Assembly: GCF_002115785.1 (NCBI RefSeq)
Contig: NZ_JFJY01000002.1
Coordinates: 558,001-622,000 of the forward strand
DNA length: 64,000 nucleotides
Reading direction: 5' to 3'
Source of the DNA: Thalassospira sp. MCCC 1A03138
Lineage (GTDB): Bacteria > Pseudomonadota > Alphaproteobacteria > Rhodospirillales > Thalassospiraceae
Shown here: piece by piece, positions 9,377-19,174 of the stretch
How the letters are laid out: the number at the start of each line of letters is the position of its first letter
Numbering within the stretch: position 1 is the first letter of the stretch
Made by a program: the position numbers and the translations under genes
Notes under the pieces: model-generated
Database searches by the model: none
What the model saw: only the letters and a program-made list of their open reading frames with translations
What the model was told of the DNA's origin: nothing

Positions 9377-9808
9377 TTAGCCCCCGATAACATGACGAAT
9401 GACAAAGGTACTGGCCATGCCCGCGCCCATGAAACACAGGGTGGCGACCATTGATCGTGCTGACAGACGCGACAGGCCGCAAATTCCGTGTCCGCTGGTG
9501 CAGCCACTGCCAAGTCTCGTGCCAAACCCGACGATCAAGCCGGCTGCAATAATGACCGGCCATGAAGCGCTTACAATGCTTTGGGCATCGATCAGGGTGA
9601 GGGCCAACAGGATCATTGGAGCAATGATCATGCCAGAGATAAAGGCAAGTTTTTCAACGCGACCCGATGTCGGGCCTTTGCTGGTAAGCAGGCCTCCAAG
9701 GATGCCGCTGATGCCTGCAATGCGGCCATTGAGCAAAAGGTAAAGGCCTGAAGCCAGTCCGATCAGCGCACCACCCAGAAGTGCGGAATAAGGCGTAAAG
9801 TTTTCCAT
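9377..9808 (-). CDS. YeeE/YedE-type sulfur-transport membrane protein, first half
   Basis: A 143-residue membrane protein. The N-terminal ALLGGALIGLASGL helix and the cysteine motif GSGCTSGHGICG are diagnostic of the YeeE/YedE family, whose members carry thiosulfate through conserved cysteines. The start ATG 9808 was chosen because it opens at the conserved MENFTPYSALLGG segment; a reading from 9826 adds six residues. It is translationally coupled to the second-half gene 4 bases downstream. In many bacteria such pairs sit with an ArsR-type (BigR/SqrR) sulfide regulator or a rhodanese, but none is seen here. Confidence 0.84.
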   Translation of the reverse strand: MENFTPYSALLGGALIGLASGLYLLLNGRIAGISGILGGLLTSKGPTSGRVEKLAFISGMIIAPMILLALTLIDAQSIVSASWPVIIAAGLIVGFGTRLGSGCTSGHGICGLSRLSARSMVATLCFMGAGMASTFVIRHVIGG

Positions 9809-10118
9809 CTTGTTTCCCGGCAGCAAGAGGTTGAGGTAAATATTTATATTAATACATTATGTTTTAATCAAGTTATTCTGGTGATCGCCCGGATCATCCA
9901 AGACTATTCATCAACTGCGAAGTTTGTCGTGAATTCTGATGCAGAGGGACCAGATAAAATGATTTTGCAGCGTGCAAAAGCGATAAAATTAGATAAACAT
10001 CTGATTTTAAATGATATTATCCATATTGCCAAAAGCGCGGATTCAGCTGATATAGCGATGATCGAGTTTTGATGCTGCCGGTCATTTGGCCGGAGCCTTT
10101 TCGGATTTCTTCATATAC
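9809..10118 (+). other. AT-rich intergenic region between divergent genes
   Basis: Contains the AT-rich promoter area of the sulfur-transport pair (9840-9865, rich in TTTATATTAATA). A 63-codon GTG-initiated frame (9881-10072) has no ribosome binding site or recognisable domain, so it was not called. No RNA gene was seen. Confidence 0.4.
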
Positions 10119-11093
10119 ATGAGCAAAGATCGTTTGTTGGCCAGTCGGCGGCTTGATGTCGCGCTGGCGCTTGTCGGGCAGAATGATACCGAGGCCGCAA
10201 TCGATGTGACCCGGGCGGCAATTTCGGCTGATCCCGATTGGGAAGAAGCACATTTTGTGCTGGGCGATATTTTCGAACGCATGGGACAGCACGAAAATGC
10301 GATCGAAGCTTTTCGTCAGTGCCTTGCTCTTGATCCGGTTGACCGTATGGGAGCCGAAGTTCGACTGACTTTGCTGGGTGCGGTTGCCATGCGCGATCGC
10401 TTGCCGCCTGATTATGTTCGGGCCCTGTTTGACGACTATGCACCACGTTTTGAAATCTCGTTGCGGGATCGCTTGGCCTATCGTGGGCCGGAGCTTCTTT
10501 TTGAAGCCATCCGGCCATACTTGCCGGAATTGTTGCGCCCGTTGCGGGTTCTTGATCTTGGTTGCGGTACAGGATTGGTCGCGGACGTTTTTGCGGGCCA
10601 TGTTGACGTGATTGACGGTGTCGATCTATCGCCGCGCATGATTAACCGGGCAAAGGCAAAGGGTCTTTATCGAAATCTGATTGCCGGGGACATCACGGAT
10701 TTGCCTGATGCGCTTGATCGCGACTATGGCTTGGTGGTTGCTGCTGATGTTCTGAATTATCTTGGCGATCTTGTCCCTGCGCTGCGGGCTGCCCACGAGC
10801 GGATTGTACCAGGTGGATTGATGGTTTTCTCACTTGAACATGGTGACACATTCCCGTTCGATCTTGGGCCGGGGCAAAGGTTCCGCCATCATGAACAGGC
10901 AATTCATGACTGGTTGAAAGATTGCCAGTTCAAAGTCATTGCCGATGTGATTGGAATTTTGCGACAGGAAAAGGGGAACCCTGTTTCAGGCCGTATTATG
11001 GTGGTTCGTGCAGGAGATGGTATCGCCGAATTGCTTGATGGTTTTGGACATCTTCCCGATCCGGAGCGTTCAATCGATCGCACCGTGCACTAA
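10119..11093 (+). CDS. TPR-containing class I SAM-dependent methyltransferase
   Basis: Two tetratricopeptide-like repeats occupy the N-terminus. They are followed by a Rossmann-fold methyltransferase whose SAM-binding motif I is VLDLGCGTG (about residues 143-151), with an acidic GVDLSPRM motif II. The target molecule is unknown. Neither candidate start has a strong ribosome binding site: ATG 10119 was chosen, and an upstream TTG at 10086 would add 11 residues. It is transcribed alone and ends at a hairpin terminator. Confidence 0.82.
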   Translation: MSKDRLLASRRLDVALALVGQNDTEAAIDVTRAAISADPDWEEAHFVLGDIFERMGQHENAIEAFRQCLALDPVDRMGAEVRLTLLGAVAMRDRLPPDYVRALFDDYAPRFEISLRDRLAYRGPELLFEAIRPYLPELLRPLRVLDLGCGTGLVADVFAGHVDVIDGVDLSPRMINRAKAKGLYRNLIAGDITDLPDALDRDYGLVVAADVLNYLGDLVPALRAAHERIVPGGLMVFSLEHGDTFPFDLGPGQRFRHHEQAIHDWLKDCQFKVIADVIGILRQEKGNPVSGRIMVVRAGDGIAELLDGFGHLPDPERSIDRTVH

Positions 11094-11120
11094 GCAGTAT
11101 TTTGCATCCAGACGCTTTTG

Positions 11121-11145
11121 AAGGTCGTCCTTTGGACGGCCTTTT
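11121..11145 (+). terminator. Terminator of the TPR methyltransferase gene
   Basis: Stem AAGGTCGTCC/GGACGGCCTT with a three-base loop, followed by a T-rich tail. Confidence 0.8.
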
Positions 11146-11172
11146 CATTTGGGAAAAGAATACTGAAACGAC

Positions 11173-11201
11173 AAAACCCGTCGCTTTAGGCGACGGGTTT
11201 T
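11173..11201 (-). terminator. Terminator downstream of tRNA-Ala
   Basis: A 12-bp stem, AAAACCCGTCGC/GCGACGGGTTTT, with a five-base loop lies 2 bases past the 3' end of the tRNA. It is symmetrical and could work on both strands. Confidence 0.8.
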
Positions 11202-11203
11202 GA

Positions 11204-11279
<76 letters not shown>

Positions 11280-11379
11280 ATTTTAGTCCGCGTCGCAACG
11301 ATTTTGAGTGTTTCCGTTGCGGCGCGGGCGATATTTAGAAGGTTCACCAAATCTTGGCAAGACCTATTTTTAAAAAATC

Positions 11380-11685
11380 CTAGCGGTCGTCTTCGTCGCT
11401 TTCGACATGTTCGAGAACTTCGCCAAGATCATCGTCATCTTCACCAAGATCAGACGCATCCTCAAGGATATCGTCATCAATATCGGTGTCGACGTCGTCA
11501 TCGAGATCGACGTCATCATCAAGATCTTCGTCTTCTTCCGGCTTCGGCTTTGCAACCGCGGCTTTCTTGATTTTGGTCACCCCGTCCGGGGTTGCGCATT
11601 TGGGGCACACGACCGGCGTACGATTCAAATCATAGTATTTGGTACCGCAGGCTTGGCAGTGACGTTTCTTACCGCGTGCTGACAT
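11380..11685 (-). CDS. TIGR02300 / FYDLN-acid family protein
   Basis: A 101-residue protein with a zinc-ribbon-like N-terminus (CQACGTKYYDLNRTPVVCPKC; cysteines in two CxxC pairs). A KPKPEEDEDLDDD-type tail that is almost wholly aspartate and glutamate follows. This matches the alphaproteobacterial TIGR02300 family, which is of unknown function. The start was set at 11685, the methionine just before the conserved SARGKKR sequence; a longer reading to 11718 adds 11 unconserved residues. It is divergent from aroA. Confidence 0.88.
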   Translation of the reverse strand: MSARGKKRHCQACGTKYYDLNRTPVVCPKCATPDGVTKIKKAAVAKPKPEEDEDLDDDVDLDDDVDTDIDDDILEDASDLGEDDDDLGEVLEHVESDEDDR

Positions 11686-12029
11686 TACGGCAAACCCTCT
11701 TAAATACCGTTTCATCAAAGAATGGGTTGAAGGCCGAATTCACCTTCTTCTAGTTGGCCCAATTGCCATCTTGGGGCGGGCTTGTCAAAAGGAAATTGTC
11801 CGATTTTATTCCAAGCCTCAAAAAGGCGGGATTCTGCGCTACGCGCCGCCATAAGCTTCAAGCAAAATTTGGCTTCGATACTGGTGCGTCAAAAGCGCAT
11901 ATGATACGAGTTTGCCCCCGGCAATCGAACGTACCATTTGCGCCTGGACTTGCGGCGGCATCAAGGTACGGTTCAATGGTCGGAAAACGATTATTTGATG
12001 GTCACAACAAGAATAGACAGGCAGGCCCG
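11686..12029 (+). other. Gene-free region between TIGR02300 gene and aroA
   Basis: The aroA frame happens to stay open through most of this stretch (from 11754). However, the translated sequence lacks EPSP-synthase character, and no ribosome binding site precedes the upstream start. I treat it as the divergent promoter region. No RNA gene or clear repeat was seen. Confidence 0.4.
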
Positions 12030-13376
12030 ATGAGCTCTTCGCAGACCAAACGTCCGCTTCAATCGCTCAAGTCCCGTGCGCTTAAAGGCGATATCCGGGT
12101 TCCCGGCGACAAATCAATTTCCCATCGTTCCCTGATGTTTGGCGGTCTTGCCATTGGTGAAACGAAAATTACCGGCCTGCTCGAAGGTGAAGATGTTCTG
12201 GCGACCGCAGAAGCCATGCGCAAGCTTGGCGCGACCGTTAATCGCGATAATGACGGGACCTGGCATGTGACTGGTGTCGGGGTTGGCGCCTTGCGGGAAC
12301 CCGATAGCGTCATTGACATGGGCAATGCGGGAACCGGTATTCGCCTGATGGCCGGGATTGTTGCGACCCATCCGATCACCACTTTCTTTACCGGTGATGC
12401 GTCGCTTTGCAAACGTCCGATGGGGCGTGTTGCCGACCCGCTTGCTGAATTCGGTGCGCAATTCATCACGCGTGAACGTGGTCGCCCACCGATGGCCGTC
12501 ATTGGAACTGATGAAGCAAAGCCGGTGACCTATACGCTGCCGATGGCATCCGCGCAGGTAAAATCAGCCGTGTTGCTTGCCGGTTTGAATACCGCCGGAA
12601 CGACCACAGTGATCGAACCGAAACCATCGCGTGATCATACCGAACGCATGTTGCGTCATTTCGGTGTCGATGTTGATGTCAGCATCAATGACGATGGCGG
12701 CCGCACTGTCAGCCTGATCGGTCCGGTTGAAATGAAGGCGGCTGATATTGTGGTTCCCACAGATCCGAGCTCGGCGGCATTCCCGCTGGTGGCGGCTTTG
12801 ATCAATCCGGAGTCACAGGTTACCATCCGTGATGTCTGTTTAAACCCATTGCGAACCGGCCTGATCACGACGCTTATTGAAATGGGCGGCGACATCACAA
12901 TCACCAACGAACGTGAAGAAGCCGGCGAAACCATCGGTGATCTTGTTGTTAGTGGTAAAAATCGCCTGACCGGCATTGTTGTGCCGGCGGAACGTGCGCC
13001 TTCAATGATTGACGAATATCCGGTGCTGGCTGTTGCTGCTGCTTATGCGCAGGGTGAAACCCGGATGTGCGGACTTGAAGAATTGCGGGTTAAGGAATCG
13101 GATCGTCTTGCCGCTGTGGCCGCGGGTCTGGCAGCAAACGGGATCATTCATCGTATCGAAGGTGACGATCTTATTGTTACGGGTGGCGATGTGCCGGGTG
13201 GCGGCATGGTTGAGACCCACCTTGATCATCGCATTGCGATGTCGTTCCTTGTTCTTGGACTGGGCGCGAATGATCCGGTTGCGGTTGATGATGCCAACCC
13301 GATTGCGACCAGTTTTCCGAGTTTCGAAGCGCTGATGCGCGAACTTGGGGCCAACCTTGCCCCGGCTGGTTCGTAA
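12030..13376 (+). CDS. aroA: 3-phosphoshikimate 1-carboxyvinyltransferase (EPSP synthase, class II-like)
   Basis: Joins phosphoenolpyruvate to shikimate 3-phosphate in the shikimate pathway (sixth step). The 448-residue protein has the N-terminal PGDKSISHR, the NAGTGIRLM loop, SAQVKSA, the RDHTE segment and NPLRTG. The RxHxE, GDKx, SAQxK and NxxR pattern is that described for class II (CP4-like) enzymes, many of which are glyphosate-tolerant. Tolerance was not tested here and is inference. The ATG at 12030 precedes the conserved domain by about 18 residues. Just downstream are cmk and rpsA, a common alphaproteobacterial order. Confidence 0.95.
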   Translation: MSSSQTKRPLQSLKSRALKGDIRVPGDKSISHRSLMFGGLAIGETKITGLLEGEDVLATAEAMRKLGATVNRDNDGTWHVTGVGVGALREPDSVIDMGNAGTGIRLMAGIVATHPITTFFTGDASLCKRPMGRVADPLAEFGAQFITRERGRPPMAVIGTDEAKPVTYTLPMASAQVKSAVLLAGLNTAGTTTVIEPKPSRDHTERMLRHFGVDVDVSINDDGGRTVSLIGPVEMKAADIVVPTDPSSAAFPLVAALINPESQVTIRDVCLNPLRTGLITTLIEMGGDITITNEREEAGETIGDLVVSGKNRLTGIVVPAERAPSMIDEYPVLAVAAAYAQGETRMCGLEELRVKESDRLAAVAAGLAANGIIHRIEGDDLIVTGGDVPGGGMVETHLDHRIAMSFLVLGLGANDPVAVDDANPIATSFPSFEALMRELGANLAPAGS

Positions 13377-13479
13377 TCTGTTTCGCGGGCGGGCTTCTCT
13401 ATTCACATACCGGGGCTCGTAATGCCGTTATTGGCACACAAGTATTAAGTGACATCAAAACAAACAGGGGCACCCGCGC

Positions 13480-14124
13480 ATGATCATCGCAATTGACGGA
13501 CCGGCAGCATCGGGAAAAGGCACTTTGGCACGTCGAGTCGCCGGGGCAATGGACTATGCCTATCTTGATACCGGGCTTTTGTACCGGGCGACGGGGGCAA
13601 AGGTTTTGGCGCTTGGGCTTGATCCCTCGGACGAGGATGTGGCGGTCGGAGTGGCCGAAAAACTCGGCGCCAACGATCTTGACGGCCAAGAACTTCGCAG
13701 CGAAGAAGTCGGAAATGCAGCGTCAAAAGTTGCAGCGATTCCAAAGGTTCGCGCGGTGTTGCTAGCTTTTCAGCGCAACCTTGCCAGTAGCCCGCCTGAC
13801 GGCAAACGTGGTGCTGTTCTTGATGGTCGTGACATTGGCACGGTTGTCTGTCCGGATGCCCCAATCAAGTTCTATTTGACGGCCAGTGTTGAAGAACGTG
13901 CAAACCGTCGGTTCAAACAGTTGCAGGAAAAAAATCCCGCTGCTATATACGAGCGCGTTCTCAAGGAGCTTGAAGAACGGGATGCTCGAGACAGTGCGCG
14001 GGACGTTGCACCGCTCAAGATGGCATCGGACGCAATCCACATCGATACGGATCGTCTGAATGCTGATGCGGTGTTTAATGCAGTCATGGCGCATATTCGG
14101 ACCCATATGGGCGAGAATGACTGA
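13480..14124 (+). CDS. cmk: Cytidylate kinase
   Basis: Phosphorylates CMP and dCMP with ATP in the cytosol. The P-loop GPAASGKGT opens the protein (residues 7-15), and the CMP-binding DGRDIGT motif lies near residue 110. A SARD-type arginine-rich segment follows in the LID region (RDSARD). The 214-residue length is normal. The ATG follows a GGGGCACC sequence rather than a textbook ribosome binding site. The gene lies between aroA and rpsA, its usual place, and ends at a terminator. Confidence 0.95.
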   Translation: MIIAIDGPAASGKGTLARRVAGAMDYAYLDTGLLYRATGAKVLALGLDPSDEDVAVGVAEKLGANDLDGQELRSEEVGNAASKVAAIPKVRAVLLAFQRNLASSPPDGKRGAVLDGRDIGTVVCPDAPIKFYLTASVEERANRRFKQLQEKNPAAIYERVLKELEERDARDSARDVAPLKMASDAIHIDTDRLNADAVFNAVMAHIRTHMGEND

Positions 14125-14178
14125 CACACGGGCATTTTAACCGTCAAGCGACAGAACGATCTCAGGGGTTGTTACCCT

Positions 14179-14207
14179 AAGGTGAACGACATGTGCGTTC
14201 ACCTTTT
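14179..14207 (+). terminator. Terminator between cmk and rpsA
   Basis: Stem AAGGTGAACG/CGTTCACCTT with a seven-base loop, followed by a short T run. It separates cmk from rpsA, so rpsA must have its own promoter in 14208-14349. Confidence 0.75.
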
Positions 14208-14349
14208 CGTCTATGGAAAACCGTTTGGTTTTTCGCGAACGGGATCGGGAAATCGATTGGCAAAAACCCGCCACGATTTTGTGGCAAGACCATCGGATAC
14301 AACCGATTGGCCGGAATAGTGACGATACACTCGAAAGGAAGTCTCTTTA

Positions 14350-16053
14350 ATGACAGCCGCTGAACAAGCACAATTCTCCACCGGCGAAGATTTCGCCGCC
14401 CTGCTGGCCGAAAGCCTCGGTTCTGAAGACGAGGGCTTTATTGGCCGCGTGATGACCGGTACGGTCGTCAAAACCACCGACGACGATGCAATCGTCGACG
14501 TGGGTCTGAAGTCCGAAGGCCGCGTGCCGCTTAAAGAATTTGGCGCAGGCGACGTTAATATCGGCGATACCGTTGATGTTTATGTCGATCGCTATGAAAA
14601 CAAAGATGGCCTGATCGTTCTGTCGCGCGAAAAAGCGCGTCGCGAAGAAGCCTGGGTCGAGCTGGAAAAACAGTTCAACGAAGGCAAACGCGTCGACGGT
14701 ACCATCTTTGGTCGTGTTAAAGGCGGCTTCACTGTCGATCTGTCGGGCGCCGTGGCATTCCTGCCGGGCAGCCAGGTTGACATCCGTCCGGTTCGCGACG
14801 TTACCCCGCTGATGAACAATCCGCAGCCGTTCCAGATCCTGAAAATGGATCGTTCGCGCGGTAACATCGTGGTTTCGCGTCGTGCCGTTCTCGAAGAAAC
14901 CCGTGCTGAACAGCGCGCCGAACTGATCCAGAACCTCCAGGAAGGTCAGGTTCTTGACGGCGTTGTCAAAAACATCACCGATTACGGCGCATTCGTCGAT
15001 CTCGGCGGTGTTGACGGCCTGCTGCACGTCACCGACATCGCATGGAAGCGTATCAACCATCCGTCTGAAGCCCTTCAGATCGGTCAGACCGTCAAGGTCC
15101 AGGTTATCCGCTTCAACAGCGAAACCCAGCGTATCTCGCTTGGCATGAAACAGCTTGAAGCTGATCCGTGGGAAGGTGTCGAAGCCAAATACCCGGTCGG
15201 TTCGAAATTCGAAGGCCGTGTCACCAACATCACCGATTACGGCGCATTCGTCGAACTCGAAGCTGGTGTCGAAGGTCTGGTCCACGTTTCCGAAATGTCT
15301 TGGACCAAGAAAAACATCCACCCGGGCAAAATCGTTTCGACCTCGCAGGAAGTCGAAGTCATGGTGCTCGACGTCGATGCACAGAAACGCCGTATCTCGC
15401 TTGGTCTCAAGCAGTGCACCTCGAACCCGTGGGATGCCTTCCTGGCCGCTCATCCGGTCGAGTCCGAGATCGAAGGCGAAGTCAAGAACATCACCGAATT
15501 CGGTCTGTTCATTGGCCTTCTGGGCGGTATCGACGGTATGGCGCACCTCTCGGACCTGTCATGGGACCGCGCTGGTGAAGAAGTCATCAAAGAATACAAA
15601 AAAGGTGACATCGTCAAAGCCAAGGTTCTTGACGTTGACGTTGAGAAAGAACGCATCTCGCTTGGTATCAAACAGCTTTCGGGTGACCCGTTCAAAGAAG
15701 CCGTTACCGGCATCAAACGCGGCGAAACCGTAACCTGTGAAATTACCGAAGTTAATGATGGTGGTATCGAGGTTGCTGTTGGTGGCACCGATCTTAAAGG
15801 CTTCATCCGCAAGGCTGAACTCGCACGTGACCGTTCGGACCAGCGTCCGGAACGTTTCGCAGTTGGCGAGAAAGTCGATGCGCGTGTGACCACGATCGAC
15901 GCCAAAACCCGCAAGGTTACCCTCTCGGTCAAAGCTCTTGAAGTTGCTGACGAGAAGAAAGCCATGGCGGATTATGGTTCGGCTGACAGCGGTGCATCGC
16001 TTGGTGATATCCTTGGCGAAGCACTTCGCAAGAAACAGGAAGGTGCCGAATAA
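14350..16053 (+). CDS. rpsA: 30S ribosomal protein S1
   Basis: A 567-residue S1 protein with six S1 (OB-fold) RNA-binding repeats. The repeated signature DYGAFV-(D/E)-L plus G-L-(L/V)-H is visible around residues 213-230 and 300-317, and a divergent FGLFIGL copy lies at about 388. It binds mRNA leaders and brings them to the 30S subunit. The gene shows strongly biased codon use compared with its neighbours, as expected for a highly expressed ribosomal gene. A GAAAGGAAG ribosome binding site precedes ATG 14350. Confidence 0.97.
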   Translation: MTAAEQAQFSTGEDFAALLAESLGSEDEGFIGRVMTGTVVKTTDDDAIVDVGLKSEGRVPLKEFGAGDVNIGDTVDVYVDRYENKDGLIVLSREKARREEAWVELEKQFNEGKRVDGTIFGRVKGGFTVDLSGAVAFLPGSQVDIRPVRDVTPLMNNPQPFQILKMDRSRGNIVVSRRAVLEETRAEQRAELIQNLQEGQVLDGVVKNITDYGAFVDLGGVDGLLHVTDIAWKRINHPSEALQIGQTVKVQVIRFNSETQRISLGMKQLEADPWEGVEAKYPVGSKFEGRVTNITDYGAFVELEAGVEGLVHVSEMSWTKKNIHPGKIVSTSQEVEVMVLDVDAQKRRISLGLKQCTSNPWDAFLAAHPVESEIEGEVKNITEFGLFIGLLGGIDGMAHLSDLSWDRAGEEVIKEYKKGDIVKAKVLDVDVEKERISLGIKQLSGDPFKEAVTGIKRGETVTCEITEVNDGGIEVAVGGTDLKGFIRKAELARDRSDQRPERFAVGEKVDARVTTIDAKTRKVTLSVKALEVADEKKAMADYGSADSGASLGDILGEALRKKQEGAE

Positions 16054-16100
16054 GGCATCTGTTCCTGATCGAACAGGGTCTGCCACGGCAGATCATGAAG

Positions 16101-16131
16101 ACGGGTCGTGCATTGCACGGCCCGTTTTTTT
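16101..16131 (+). terminator. Terminator after rpsA
   Basis: Stem ACGGGTCGTGC/GCACGGCCCGT (one G-U pair) with a three-base loop and a run of seven T. Confidence 0.88.
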
Positions 16132-16306
16132 ATCGCTTTTGTTCAAAATTCCCCGTTTGGACGCGACTTTGCCGTCGCCGTGTCATTTTTTAGCGAGAAT
16201 TTTGGTTTCAAACAGTTTTTGTCCTTGCCAAGCGAATGAAGAAAAACCATTTGAAAAGGCAGGTTTTTGAAGCTGTTAGTTCATACTGAATACCGGGGCA
16301 CATTAA

Positions 16307-17230
16307 ATGGCACTTGATGCCGATATCCTTCTTGATCGTCGACGTTTGAAAAAATCGATTTTCCGCTGGCGGGTCCTAGCGGTCGTTGCCGTCATCATTG
16401 CCATCGTGATCGCCTTTGCACGCAGTGGCGCAAGTGACGCCGTATGGGGCAATATTGGTCCGCGCATTGTCGAGGTGAACATCGAAGGGGTGATTACAGA
16501 AGATCCCTATCTTCTGGATGCGCTAGAGGAGATTGAAGAAGACAGCGATGTCGCAGGCGTAATTGTCCATATCAACAGCCCCGGTGGCACCATGGTCGGT
16601 GGCGAGGCGCTGTTTGAGAGCCTGCGCCGGATTGGTGCAACCCGACCGATCGTTGCTGAAATGGGAACCGTGGCCGCATCGGGTGGTTATATGGCCGCCA
16701 TTGCCGCCGATCATATTGTCGCCCATCGCGGGACGGTGACGGGATCGATCGGTGTGATTTTCCAGTCGATGAATTTCAACGGCACCTTGGAAAAGCTGGG
16801 TGTTGAGCCGCTAACGGTTAAAAGTGGCCCCCTGAAAGCCGTGCCAAACCCGTTCGAGCCGGTGGACGATACCGCGCGAACGGCTATGGAAAGCCTGATT
16901 TCAGACATGTTTGGCGTGTTTGTCGACATGGTCGCTGAACGACGCGGCATGGATACTGATACCGTACGGAAATTAGCCGATGGCCGGGTTTATACCGGTC
17001 AACAGGCAGTTGCGAACGGTCTGATCGACGAAATTGGTGGTCGACGCGAAGCTTTGCGTTGGCTGCAGGATGAAAAGGGTGTTGCACCCGATGTGGCAGT
17101 TGTGCCGCTTGAAATCGATTATCCGAATGACTCCCTCATGACGGTGTTATTCGAGGGAAATATCGGAAAAATGCTGTCATCTGAGGGGCTTAAACTTGAC
17201 GGGTTGCTGACTGTCTGGCAACCTGAGTGA
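16307..17230 (+). CDS. sppA: Signal peptide peptidase SppA, short form
   Basis: A 307-residue inner-membrane serine protease that degrades cleaved signal peptides. One membrane helix (about residues 22-42) anchors a periplasmic S49 protease domain. The nucleophile serine lies in the VAASGGYMAA motif, and a TGSIGVI segment follows. The general-base lysine is probably in the VKSGPLKAV stretch. The length matches the single-domain (SppA36-like) class rather than the duplicated E. coli form. ihfB follows 70 bases downstream. Confidence 0.93.
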   Translation: MALDADILLDRRRLKKSIFRWRVLAVVAVIIAIVIAFARSGASDAVWGNIGPRIVEVNIEGVITEDPYLLDALEEIEEDSDVAGVIVHINSPGGTMVGGEALFESLRRIGATRPIVAEMGTVAASGGYMAAIAADHIVAHRGTVTGSIGVIFQSMNFNGTLEKLGVEPLTVKSGPLKAVPNPFEPVDDTARTAMESLISDMFGVFVDMVAERRGMDTDTVRKLADGRVYTGQQAVANGLIDEIGGRREALRWLQDEKGVAPDVAVVPLEIDYPNDSLMTVLFEGNIGKMLSSEGLKLDGLLTVWQPE

Positions 17231-17303
17231 AAGCGCCGACGTGACGTAATCTAACCTTTGGTTGATTGGATATCTGTCAGAACGAACAGGATGGGGCCTG
17301 AAT

Positions 17304-17579
17304 ATGACAAAATCAGAACTGATCGCCCGGCTGGCCGAGATGAACCCGCATTTGTATCAGCGCGATGTGGAACGGATCGTGGCGACGATCTTTGACGAAA
17401 TTACCGAGGCGCTGGCACGCGGGGATCGGGTTGAGCTGCGCGGCTTCGGCGCATTTTCCGTGAAACAGCGTGATTCCCGGGTCGGACGCAATCCGCGTAC
17501 CGGTGAGGCTGTGCCTGTGGGCGAGAAAAAGGTTCCTTATTTCAAAACCGGGAAGCAGCTGCGCGAGCGTCTTAACTGA
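17304..17579 (+). CDS. ihfB: Integration host factor, beta subunit
   Basis: A 91-residue DNA-bending protein that pairs with IhfA. The sequence has the IHF-beta features: [11 protein letters not shown] at the start, the DNA-contacting arm with GRNPRTGE (the proline that intercalates), and a C-terminal [14 protein letters not shown] helix. The start was placed at ATG 17304, where homologues begin. The frame is open further upstream to 17262, but that part is not conserved. It lies between sppA and lapA, a usual order in alphaproteobacteria. Confidence 0.95.
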   Translation: MTKSELIARLAEMNPHLYQRDVERIVATIFDEITEALARGDRVELRGFGAFSVKQRDSRVGRNPRTGEAVPVGEKKVPYFKTGKQLRERLN

Positions 17580-17768
17580 CAGTTTGCCGTTTTGAGCGGC
17601 TTGCTGTTCGTATGCGAACTGCGTTAAACCAAGCCTGCCGGGTTTTCTCGGTGGCTGTAAAGTCATTTGAAAATATTTCCATTTGACCCTATCGGGTCCA
17701 TGCTTTGGCTTGTCTGAGGTGTGGGCTATGACACCATGCCTTTTTGCCCGTCGGCACCAGGAGTTAAA

Positions 17769-18083
17769 ATGCGCATTCTCTATTGGATCATTTCTATTCC
17801 GCTTGCGATCCTGATTGCGATTTTTGCCGTGTCGAACCGGGCGTTGGTGACATTGTCGTTGTGGCCGTTGCCCTATGAAGTCGATATGCCGCTTTTCCTG
17901 CCGATCATGGTCGCACTGTTGATCGGGCTTGGTATCGGGTTGACGTATGAATGGCTGGTGCATGGCAAGCATCGTCGTGCGGTCAAGCGCATGGATACAG
18001 AATTGCGTCGATTGCGCCCGGAAGAAACTGGCAACGACACGCCAAATGCCAACAAGGCGATCAGCCAGCAGAAAGCGTCCTGA
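17769..18083 (+). CDS. lapA: LapA-domain membrane protein
   Basis: A 104-residue inner-membrane protein of the LapA/DUF1049 family, whose E. coli member works in lipopolysaccharide assembly and LpxC control. Two membrane helices (about residues 3-25 and 41-63) are followed by a charged cytosolic tail. ATG 17769 follows an AGGAG ribosome binding site at the right distance. The longer reading from 17721 lacks one. No lapB is adjacent, and pyrF lies downstream. Confidence 0.85.
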   Translation: MRILYWIISIPLAILIAIFAVSNRALVTLSLWPLPYEVDMPLFLPIMVALLIGLGIGLTYEWLVHGKHRRAVKRMDTELRRLRPEETGNDTPNANKAISQQKAS

Positions 18084-18217
18084 CAAAAAAGACTGCGACG
18101 CCCGGGCCAATATTGTGCCTAATTCGGGTTGGTATTTCGGTTAAAATCGGCTAAGTCATGCCCGGTCCGCCGCAACTTCGTGGGCCAATCATGAAATTCC
18201 AGCCCGCCGGAGGACGC

Positions 18218-18940
18218 ATGACCCAAGCTATAGCCCCCCAAGACCGTATTTTTTGCGCCATCGACACCACTGATCTTGCACATGCAGTTGATCTGGCTTC
18301 TCGTTTGTGCGGAGTGATTGGTGGGGCGAAGCTTGGCAAGGAATTCTTTGCGGCCCACGGCCCGCAGGGCGTGCGTGAAGTCGCAAAAGCCGGGCTGCCG
18401 ATTTTTCTGGATGTCAAATACCACGACATTCCCAATACGGTTGCCGGTGCTGTGCGTGCGGTAACGCCGCTTGGCCTCAGGATTGTGAATGTTCATGCCA
18501 CGGGCGGCCTTGAGATGATGAAACGTGCTGGTGAAGCCGCACGTGAAGCCGCCGACAAAGCCGGTGTTAACGCGCCGTGGGTTATCGCGGTAACGATCCT
18601 GACCAGTCTGGATCAGGCTGACCTCGATGATGTTGGTCTGAGGGGACCGATCAGTGATCGTGTTGTCAAACTTGCCGAATTGACCCAGAAGGCCGGTCTG
18701 GACGGGGTTGTTTGTTCCGCACAGGAAATTACAGCGGCACGTGCGGCATGTGGACCTGATTTCAAATTGATCACACCGGGCATTCGGCCAACCTGGGCAA
18801 GTACCGATGATCAGAAACGCATTGTCACGCCGCACGATGCCATGGCGATGGGAACAGATGTGATGGTGATTGGTCGACCGATTACCAAAGCTGATGACCC
18901 GGCTGTGGCCGCAAAACGCATTGTTGCAGAACTTTCCTGA
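18218..18940 (+). CDS. pyrF: Orotidine 5'-phosphate decarboxylase
   Basis: Makes UMP in the last step of pyrimidine synthesis. The catalytic D-x-K-x-x-D array is clear in FLDVKYHDIPNT (about residue 62), with the phosphate-binding VIGRPIT near the C-terminus. ATG 18218 was chosen because GGAGGA lies directly upstream. The frame is open to 18158, but those 20 extra residues are outside the conserved fold. The gene ends the sppA-ihfB-lapA-pyrF group. Confidence 0.95.
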   Translation: MTQAIAPQDRIFCAIDTTDLAHAVDLASRLCGVIGGAKLGKEFFAAHGPQGVREVAKAGLPIFLDVKYHDIPNTVAGAVRAVTPLGLRIVNVHATGGLEMMKRAGEAAREAADKAGVNAPWVIAVTILTSLDQADLDDVGLRGPISDRVVKLAELTQKAGLDGVVCSAQEITAARAACGPDFKLITPGIRPTWASTDDQKRIVTPHDAMAMGTDVMVIGRPITKADDPAVAAKRIVAELS

Positions 18941-19174
18941 TCCGATTTATCCATTTTGTAATTCACGCAGGTCCGGTGTTCAACCGGGCCTGTTTCAGTT
19001 GTGACGTAACTGCATAGTTTTTATGCCAATTTCGCGATGGTGAAATTTGTGCACTGCACGCAGAATTGAATCGTTTCAAGCTTTCGGCTGATTGAAGCGC
19101 TTCTCAAACACGTCCGAAACTTGTCGCCCGACATTATCCCGCATTGGTGCGATGCACCCTTGGACATCCTGATC

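Noticed and set aside
9881-10072. 63-codon frame in the AT-rich gap before the TPR methyltransferase
   Set aside because: It starts with GTG, has no ribosome binding site and no recognisable domain; the gap looks like promoter DNA.
11754-12029. N-terminal extension of aroA
   Set aside because: The frame is open, but the residues are unlike EPSP synthases and there is no initiation signal. The start at 12030 fits the family.
14347-15546. Long minus-strand frame of 399 codons opposite rpsA
   Set aside because: It is a mirror of the strongly biased codons in rpsA. The protein is low in recognisable features, and rpsA is certain.
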